In this document: positions 59,029 to 64,000 of the stretch, in pieces
Numbering within the stretch: position 1 is the first letter of the stretch
How the letters are laid out: each line of letters begins with the position of its first letter
The notes under the pieces: generated by a model
Database searches by the model: none
The model's input: only the letters and a program-made list of their open reading frames with translations
Told to the model about the DNA's origin: nothing
Program-made: the position numbers and the translations under genes
Origin: Natronosporangium sp035305625
Lineage (GTDB): Bacteria; Actinomycetota; Actinomycetes; Mycobacteriales; Micromonosporaceae
Assembly (NCBI GenBank): GCA_963809545.1
Contig: CAWEKD010000007.1
Span: 558,001-622,000, forward strand
Length of the DNA stretch: 64,000 nucleotides
Direction of reading: 5' to 3'

Positions 59029-61653
59029 TCACGACTCTGGCAGGGCGGCGAGGGCGGCGTCGATGCGGGCCAGTTCCGCCTCGGCGGTCGCCAACCGCTG
59101 CCGCACCTTGGCCACCACCTCCTCCGGGGCCTTGGCGAGGAAGCCCTCGTTGCTCAGCTTCGCCCGGCACCCGGCCGCTTCCTTCTCCGCCGCGGCCCGG
59201 TCCTTGGTCAGGCGGGCCCGTTCCGCCGCGACATCGATCGCGCCGCGGGTGTCCAACGCCACCGTGACCTGGTCGGTGACGGCGAGCGTGCCGGTAGCGG
59301 TGAACCCTTCGCCTGGCTGGTCCAGCCGGGCCAGCGACCGGATCAGCGGCTCGTGGTCGCTGATGCCGGCCTCCGCCAGACCGTGCAGCTGGGCCGCCAC
59401 CCGCTGCCCCGACCGCAGCCCCTGGTCGGCGCGGAACCGGCGCACCTCCGTGACCACCTTCTGCAGCGTGGCCACCTCGGCCTCGGCCGCCGGGTCCTGC
59501 CAGCGCGGGTCAGCGGTCGGCCAGTCCGCGATCATCACCGACTCCCCGCCGGTCAGCGCCGTCCACAGCTCGTCGGTGACGAACGGGATGATCGGGTGCA
59601 GCAGCCGCAGCAGCTGGTCCAGCACGTGCCCCAGCACCCGCCGGACCGGCTCGGCCGCGGCCGGGTCGTCCCCGGTGAGCACCGGCTTGGACAGCTCCAG
59701 ATACCAGTCGCAGACGTCGTCCCAGGCGAAGTGGTAGAGCAGGTCGCAGACCTTGGCGAACTCGAACGCCTCGAACTGCGCGTCCACCTCGGTGATCACC
59801 TGCTGCAGCCGGGACAGGATCCACCGGTCCACCGCGGTGCACTGCGACGGCTCCGGCAACGGCCCGTTGGTGTGGGCGCCGTGGAGCAGGGCGAACCGGA
59901 CCGCGTTCCACAGCTTGTTGCAGAAGTTACGGGAGCCGGCGCACCACTCCTCGCTGACCGGCACGTCGCTGCCCGGGTTGGCGCCGCGGGCCATGGTGAA
60001 CCGGGTGGCGTCGGCACCGTAGCGCTCGATCCAGTCCATCGGGTCGATCACGTTGCCGAACGACTTCGACATCTTCTTGCCGTGCTCGTCCCGCACCATG
60101 CCGTGCAGCGCCACCACCCGGAACGGCACCGCGTCCTCGGGGGCCCGGTCCTTCATCGCGTACAGCCCGAACATCATCATCCGGGCCACCCAGAAGAACA
60201 GGATGTCGTAACCGGTCACCAGCACGCTGGTGGGATAGAACTTGCGCAGGTCCGGGGTGTCCTCCGGCCAGCCGAGGGTGGAGAACGGCCACAGCGCCGA
60301 GGAGAACCAGGTGTCCAGCACGTCCTCGTCCTGGCGCCAGCCCTCCCCGGTGGGGGGCTCCTCCCCGGGGCCGACACAGACCATCTGCCCGTCCGGGCCG
60401 TACCAGACCGGGATCCGGTGCCCCCACCACAGCTGGCGGGAGATGCACCAGTCGTGCATGTTGTCGACCCAGTCGAAGTACCGCTTGGTCATCTCCGGGG
60501 GCTCGATCCGCACCCGACCGTCCCGGACCGCGTCCCCGGCCGCCTTGGCCAGCGGCCCGGTCCGCACGAACCACTGCAGGGACAGCCGGGGCTCCACCAC
60601 CGTGTCGCACCGGGAGCAGTGCCCCACCGCGTGCACGTACGGGCGCCGCTCGGCCACGATCCGACCCTGTTCCCGCAGCGCCGCCACGATCGCCGGCCGG
60701 GCCTCGAACCGGTCCAGGCCCTCGAACGGCCCGGAGGCGGTGATCACACCCCGCTCGTCCATGATGGTCAGACTGGGCAGCCCGTGCCGCTGACCGATCT
60801 CGAAGTCGTTCGGGTCGTGGGCGGGGGTGACCTTCACCGCGCCGGTGCCGAACTCGGGGTCCACGTGGTCGTCGGCGACGATCGGCACCCGCCGCCCGGT
60901 CAACGGCACCTCCACCTCGGTGCCGATCAGGTGCCGGTACCGGTCGTCGTCCGGGTGCACCGCCACCGCGGTGTCCCCGAGCATGGTCTCGGCCCGGGTG
61001 GTCGCCACCACGATCGACCGGTCACCGTCGCCGTACCGGATCGACACCAGCTCGCCTTCGTCGTCCTGGTGCTCGACCTCGATGTCGGAGAGCGCGGTCA
61101 TGCACCGCGGGCACCAGTTGATGATCCGTTCAGCTCGGTAGATCAGGCCGTCGTCGTACAGCCGCTTGAAGATGGTCTGGACCGCCAGCGACAGGCCCTC
61201 GTCCATGGTGAATCGCTCGCGGCTCCAGTCCACCGAGTTACCGAGCCGGCGCATCTGCCCGGTGATCATGCCACCGGACTCTTCCTTCCAGCGCCAGACC
61301 CGCTCCACGAACCGTTCCCGGCCCAGGTCGTGTCGGGACAGGCCCTCCGCGGCCAGTTGCCGCTCCACCACGTTCTGGGTGGCGATCCCGGCGTGGTCCA
61401 TGCCAGGCAGCCACAGTGCCTCGTACCCCTGCATCCGGCGGCGGCGAGTGATCGCGTCCTGGATGGTGTGGTCCAGCGCGTGGCCCATGTGCAGGGAGCC
61501 GGTTACGTTCGGCAGCGGGATGACGATGGTGTGCGGGGGCTTGTCGCTGTGGGCGTCGGCGGTGAAGTAGCCAGCCTCGAGCCACTGCGCGTACCGGCGC
61601 TCTTCGACCTGGCTCGGCTGGTAGGCCGACGGCAGGGTTGTCATCTCGCTCAC
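59029..61653 (-). CDS. valS: Valyl-tRNA synthetase
   Basis: 874 residues from GTG 61651-61653; an in-frame ATG at 61642-61644 would remove three residues. HIGH motif PNVTGSLHMGHALDHT; editing domain in the middle; KMSKS in GKKMSKSFGNVIDPMDWI. A C-terminal coiled coil (DVAAERARLTKDRAAAEKEA) is typical of ValRS. It charges tRNA-Val in the cytoplasm. It lies 20 bases before folC. The 170-base upstream gap holds no T-box motif. Long plus-strand open frames over this gene are shadows of its high GC3. Confidence 0.96.
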   Translation of the reverse strand: MSEMTTLPSAYQPSQVEERRYAQWLEAGYFTADAHSDKPPHTIVIPLPNVTGSLHMGHALDHTIQDAITRRRRMQGYEALWLPGMDHAGIATQNVVERQLAAEGLSRHDLGRERFVERVWRWKEESGGMITGQMRRLGNSVDWSRERFTMDEGLSLAVQTIFKRLYDDGLIYRAERIINWCPRCMTALSDIEVEHQDDEGELVSIRYGDGDRSIVVATTRAETMLGDTAVAVHPDDDRYRHLIGTEVEVPLTGRRVPIVADDHVDPEFGTGAVKVTPAHDPNDFEIGQRHGLPSLTIMDERGVITASGPFEGLDRFEARPAIVAALREQGRIVAERRPYVHAVGHCSRCDTVVEPRLSLQWFVRTGPLAKAAGDAVRDGRVRIEPPEMTKRYFDWVDNMHDWCISRQLWWGHRIPVWYGPDGQMVCVGPGEEPPTGEGWRQDEDVLDTWFSSALWPFSTLGWPEDTPDLRKFYPTSVLVTGYDILFFWVARMMMFGLYAMKDRAPEDAVPFRVVALHGMVRDEHGKKMSKSFGNVIDPMDWIERYGADATRFTMARGANPGSDVPVSEEWCAGSRNFCNKLWNAVRFALLHGAHTNGPLPEPSQCTAVDRWILSRLQQVITEVDAQFEAFEFAKVCDLLYHFAWDDVCDWYLELSKPVLTGDDPAAAEPVRRVLGHVLDQLLRLLHPIIPFVTDELWTALTGGESVMIADWPTADPRWQDPAAEAEVATLQKVVTEVRRFRADQGLRSGQRVAAQLHGLAEAGISDHEPLIRSLARLDQPGEGFTATGTLAVTDQVTVALDTRGAIDVAAERARLTKDRAAAEKEAAGCRAKLSNEGFLAKAPEEVVAKVRQRLATAEAELARIDAALAALPES

Positions 61654-61823
61654 CCGGCAAGTCTACGAATCCGCCTCCCGCGGGTCACACCGGTTATCCC
61701 TTCGGCGTGCCCTGGAGGCGGGAAGCATCTCTTACGGGACAGAACCTACGGAAACGCCCTGCGGCTGACTATTCCCCGCCGCGGAGCACCCGCGTGGGCG
61801 CAGGGCGTGACAGAGTTGGCAGA

Positions 61824-62036
61824 GTGAAGGGTACCCAGCTGGCCCAGGATGCGCTACTGAACCTGCTGCTGCCGTTCTGGCAGGTGGCGATCGGGGTGTG
61901 CGTGCTGGCGGCGGTGGTGGTGGCCGGGATCCGGCTGCTGGCGCGCGGGCCCTCCCGGGTGACCACCGCCCTGCTGATCACGGGTGGGGCGGTGCTGGGG
62001 ATCTGCGCGCTCGGGGTGATGCTGGAGCGGCTCTGA
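61824..62036 (+). CDS. Small two-helix membrane protein
   Basis: 70 residues from GTG 61824 (VKGTQLAQDALLNLLLPFWQ). Two hydrophobic helices at about 18-38 (VAIGVCVLAAVVVAGIRLLA) and 46-66 (TTALLITGGAVLGICALGVM) with a short basic loop. No family recognised. The ribosome site is weak. It lies 170 bases from divergent valS and converges on the nitrilase-family gene with a 34-base gap. Confidence 0.55.
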   Translation: MKGTQLAQDALLNLLLPFWQVAIGVCVLAAVVVAGIRLLARGPSRVTTALLITGGAVLGICALGVMLERL

Positions 62037-62070
62037 TCCGCCTGTCCGCGAAAAATCGGCTGGCCACCGG

Positions 62071-62865
62071 TCAGAGCCGGCGGTGGGCGAGGCTCGGCAG
62101 TTCCGCCCGGATCTGGGCCAGCCGGGTGAAGTCCAGGTCGGTGACGGTCACCCCGATCTGGTCCGGCGCCTGCGCCAGCACCGTCCCCCAGGGGTCGACC
62201 ACCAGGCTGCGGCCGTAGCAGGTACGCCCCGGGTCGTGGTCGCCGATCTGGGCCGCGGCCAGCACGTAGCACTGGTTCTCGATCGCCCGGGCGCGCAGCA
62301 GCACCTCCCAGTGGTCCCGGCCGGTGTGCAGCATGAACGCCGCCGGCACCACCAGCACCTGCGCACCGGCGGCCACCAAGCGTCGGTACAGCTCCGGGAA
62401 CCGGAGGTCGTAGCAGATGGACAGGCCCACCGGCACGCCCTCCACCTCGACCACCACGGTCTGCTCCCCGGGGGCCACCGACCGCGATTCGTGGAAGGAG
62501 ACTCGGCCGGGGATCTCCACGTCGTACAGATGGATCTTCCGGTACGCGGCGGCGAGCGCGCCGGTGCGGTCGAACACCGGGGAGGTGTTGTAGATCCGGT
62601 CCGGGTCCGGGCCGATTTCGCGGAACGACCCGCCCACCACCCACATCTGGTGCGTGGCCGCGGCCTTGGCCAGTGCGGTGGCGTACGGGCCGTCGATCGG
62701 CTCCGGGGCCGGAGCCTGGGCGGCCGGGCCGAGATAGTCGGTGTACTCCGGCAGCACCGCCAGATCCGCCCCGGCGGCCGCGGCCCGGTCGAGCAACTCG
62801 AGCGCGGTGGCGAGGTTGGCGGCCCGGTCGGTACGGGAGTTGAGCTGGCAGACGGCGACCCTCAT
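62071..62865 (-). CDS. Carbon-nitrogen hydrolase (nitrilase superfamily, amidase-type)
   Basis: 264 residues. The catalytic triad is complete: Glu in LAVLPEYTDYL, Lys in YRKIHLYDVEIPG, and Cys in LSICYDLRFPELYR. The second Glu region is PGRVSFHESRSVAPGEQT. Such proteins hydrolyse omega-amides or related C-N bonds; closest in layout to Nit2-like omega-amidases or deaminated-glutathione amidases. The substrate cannot be named. M at 62863-62865 begins MRVAVCQLNSRTDRAANLAT, the typical family start. Confidence 0.93.
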   Translation of the reverse strand: MRVAVCQLNSRTDRAANLATALELLDRAAAAGADLAVLPEYTDYLGPAAQAPAPEPIDGPYATALAKAAATHQMWVVGGSFREIGPDPDRIYNTSPVFDRTGALAAAYRKIHLYDVEIPGRVSFHESRSVAPGEQTVVVEVEGVPVGLSICYDLRFPELYRRLVAAGAQVLVVPAAFMLHTGRDHWEVLLRARAIENQCYVLAAAQIGDHDPGRTCYGRSLVVDPWGTVLAQAPDQIGVTVTDLDFTRLAQIRAELPSLAHRRL

Positions 62866-62912
62866 GCCGGCCAGCCTACGGCCCGCGCCACCCGGTGCAA
62901 CGGGCGGCGCGG

Positions 62913-63755
62913 TCAGGAGGCGGTCAGCACCAGCGCCGCGGCGGCCAGCCCCAGCCCCAGCAGCTGCGTGCCCCGGACCCGCTCCCGGTCCACTGTCAAC
63001 GCCAGCAGGACGGTGCTGGCCGGGTAGAGCGAGGCGAGCACCGCGACCAGGCTCAGGTGGCCGTCCATCGCGGCCAGCAGGAACAACACGTTGCCGGTCA
63101 GGTCAAGGGTGCCGGCGAGCACCGCCCACACCAGCTCGGTCCGCGGTAGCCGCCAGTCGAGTCCACGCCGCGCGAGCAGCAGCAGGCCGAGCGGGATCGA
63201 GCTGAGCCGGGCCCCCACCAGCACCCACAAGCCACTGTCGGGGTGGGCCTGACCAACGATGATGAAGAAGATCCCGAACATGGTGCCCGCCAGTAACGCC
63301 AGCCCGACCAGCCGGCCGATGCGGGACTGGATCCGCGCCGAGCCGGATGGCCCGGCGCTGACCAGCCCGATCGCGCCGATCGCGCAGGCTGACCCGAGCA
63401 GGCCGAGCGGGTGCAGGCCGCCGTCGGTCACCAGGCCGACCAGGAGCGGCACCACCGCGGCGGTCACCGCGGTGACCGGGGAGACCACCACCATCGCGCC
63501 GCCGGCCAGTCCGCGGTAGAGCAGCAGCACCCCGACCAGCCCGGCCGCCCCCGCGACCATGCCCCAGCCGAGGTCGGCCACGCGGGCGACCCCGGGGATC
63601 GCCAGCAACCCGACCGCCAGCAAGGGCAGGGCCGCCAACTGCGAGATCACGGTGACGGTCAGGGCGTGGGCGCGCTGGGCGCCTTTCCCACCGCAGAAAT
63701 CCGACGTGCCCCATACCAGGGCAGCGCTTGTGGCGAGGAGAATAGGGGTCACCAT
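62913..63755 (-). CDS. EamA/DMT-family transporter
   Basis: 280 residues from ATG 63753-63755 (MVTPILLATSAALVWGTSDF); a frame to 63806 runs through the promoter region. Ten hydrophobic helices in two EamA halves: GAQRAHALTVTVISQLAALP, VVVSPVTAVTAAVVPLLVGL, GLALLAGTMFGIFFIIVGQA, ASLYPASTVLLALTVDRERV. It probably exports a small metabolite; the substrate is unknown. Divergent from the XRE regulator, 35 bases apart, with an inverted repeat between, suggesting control by that regulator. It ends 47 bases from the nitrilase gene on the same strand. Confidence 0.9.
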   Translation of the reverse strand: MVTPILLATSAALVWGTSDFCGGKGAQRAHALTVTVISQLAALPLLAVGLLAIPGVARVADLGWGMVAGAAGLVGVLLLYRGLAGGAMVVVSPVTAVTAAVVPLLVGLVTDGGLHPLGLLGSACAIGAIGLVSAGPSGSARIQSRIGRLVGLALLAGTMFGIFFIIVGQAHPDSGLWVLVGARLSSIPLGLLLLARRGLDWRLPRTELVWAVLAGTLDLTGNVLFLLAAMDGHLSLVAVLASLYPASTVLLALTVDRERVRGTQLLGLGLAAAALVLTAS

Positions 63756-63763
63756 TGGTATGT

Positions 63764-63795
63764 AACACAATATTGACCGTAAAGGACAATGTGTT
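63764..63795. promoter_or_regulatory. Inverted repeat between the divergent EamA and XRE genes
   Basis: AACACA (63764-63769) and TGTGTT (63790-63795) face each other across the 35-base gap, with ATTGAC-type segments inside. Position suggests an operator for the XRE-family product over both promoters. Low sequence support. Confidence 0.35.
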
Positions 63796-64000
63796 GACCG
63801 ACACATCGGCGAGACGGGTCGGGGAGGTCACCGCGGTGGTGGCCGCGCAGGTGCGGGCGCTCCGGACCAGTCGTGGCTGGTCACTAGACGAACTGGCCGG
63901 CCGGTCCGGAGTCAGCAAAGGCATGGTGGTGCAGGTAGAAAGCGGCCGCACCAACCCCAGCGTGGGCACGCTCACCCGGATAGCGGACGCCTTCGGCGTG
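63791..64000 (+). CDS. XRE-family transcriptional regulator, N-terminal part (cut by window edge)
   Basis: 70 codons from GTG 63791 to the window edge, with AAAGGAC before it (TTG 63794 also possible). VTAVVAAQVRALRTSRGWSL, DELAGRSGVSKGMVVQVESG, RTNPSVGTLTRIADAFGV form a complete helix-turn-helix XRE domain. Proteins of this kind often continue with a cupin domain after position 80; that part lies outside the window, so this is a guess. Divergent to the EamA transporter gene, which it probably regulates. Confidence 0.9.
   Translation, partial: MLTDTSARRVGEVTAVVAAQVRALRTSRGWSLDELAGRSGVSKGMVVQVESGRTNPSVGTLTRIADAFGV

Noticed and set aside
61654..61823. Possible T-box or leader before valS
   Set aside because: No T-box core or specifier-like motif seen.
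59353..61827. 824-codon plus-strand frame opposite valS
   Set aside because: Low-complexity His/Gly/Arg product; valS is certain on the other strand.
1..64000. CRISPR array, tRNA/rRNA genes, insertion sequences, prophage
   Set aside because: No regularly spaced repeats, cloverleaf or rRNA motifs, transposase, integrase or phage genes were seen on either strand.

Overview
The window is high-GC actinobacterial chromosome. Third codon positions are almost all G or C, many starts are GTG (one is TTG), and GTGA/ATGA stop-start overlaps are frequent. Gene order is the classic actinomycete housekeeping order (hrcA-dnaJ-rsmE-HIT-phoH-ybeY-CBS exporter-CDA-like-era-recO-uppS; comEA-comEC-holA; rng-rplU-rpmA-obg; valS-folC-ndk; ileS behind a T-box). 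Together with the style of the hypothetical proteins this suggests Micromonosporaceae or a close relative; the family placement is inference. I see no rRNA or tRNA genes, no CRISPR array, no insertion sequence and no prophage. It reads as core chromosome.

Layout. 1-5.2 kb: the start of ppdK (cut by the window edge), a DivIVA-like coiled-coil protein, a YbhB/YbcL protein, glyS and three small proteins. 5.2-8.7 kb: a zinc island with a znuA-znuC-znuB importer, a SmtB/ArsR-type sensor with a complete alpha-5 zinc motif, and a Fur-family Zur regulator. The three importer genes carry about eleven apparent single- or double-base frameshifts, while both regulators are intact. 8.8-12.1 kb: two secreted cell-wall-type enzymes on the minus strand, a PGRP-type amidase and a GH10-like glycosyl hydrolase. 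Both end in the same golvesin-type C-terminal domain; the hydrolase needs two frame changes.

12.3-21.9 kb: a long minus-strand housekeeping run from hrcA, with a CIRCE operator, down to uppS. 21.9-25.5 kb: a DUF4870 membrane protein, hemW, an enoyl-CoA hydratase-like protein and a secreted protein. 25.5-26.8 kb: an unrecognised secreted protein built from four Cys-pair repeats, probably the most novel product here. 26.9-39.7 kb: lepA, rpsT, holA, comEC, comEA, degV, a lipoprotein, a phosphatase, rsfS, nadD and an M1 aminopeptidase. 39.7-50.4 kb: radC, obg, rpmA, rplU, a lipoprotein, the RNase E/G gene, a radical-SAM pair and an acyltransferase. 50.5-59 kb: an NTF2-like protein, ileS with its T-box leader, an AhpD-like protein, ndk, a membrane-anchored VOC protein, a poorly resolved stretch, and folC. 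59-64 kb: valS, a small membrane protein, a nitrilase-family amidase, an EamA transporter, and the start of a divergent XRE regulator.

Convergent gene pairs are mostly separated by long, nearly perfect inverted repeats (13-19 bp stems) without U-tracts. They probably act as bidirectional terminators. The most useful second looks are the frameshift cluster, the four-repeat secreted protein, the T-box switch on ileS, the paired golvesin-domain enzymes, and the region before folC.
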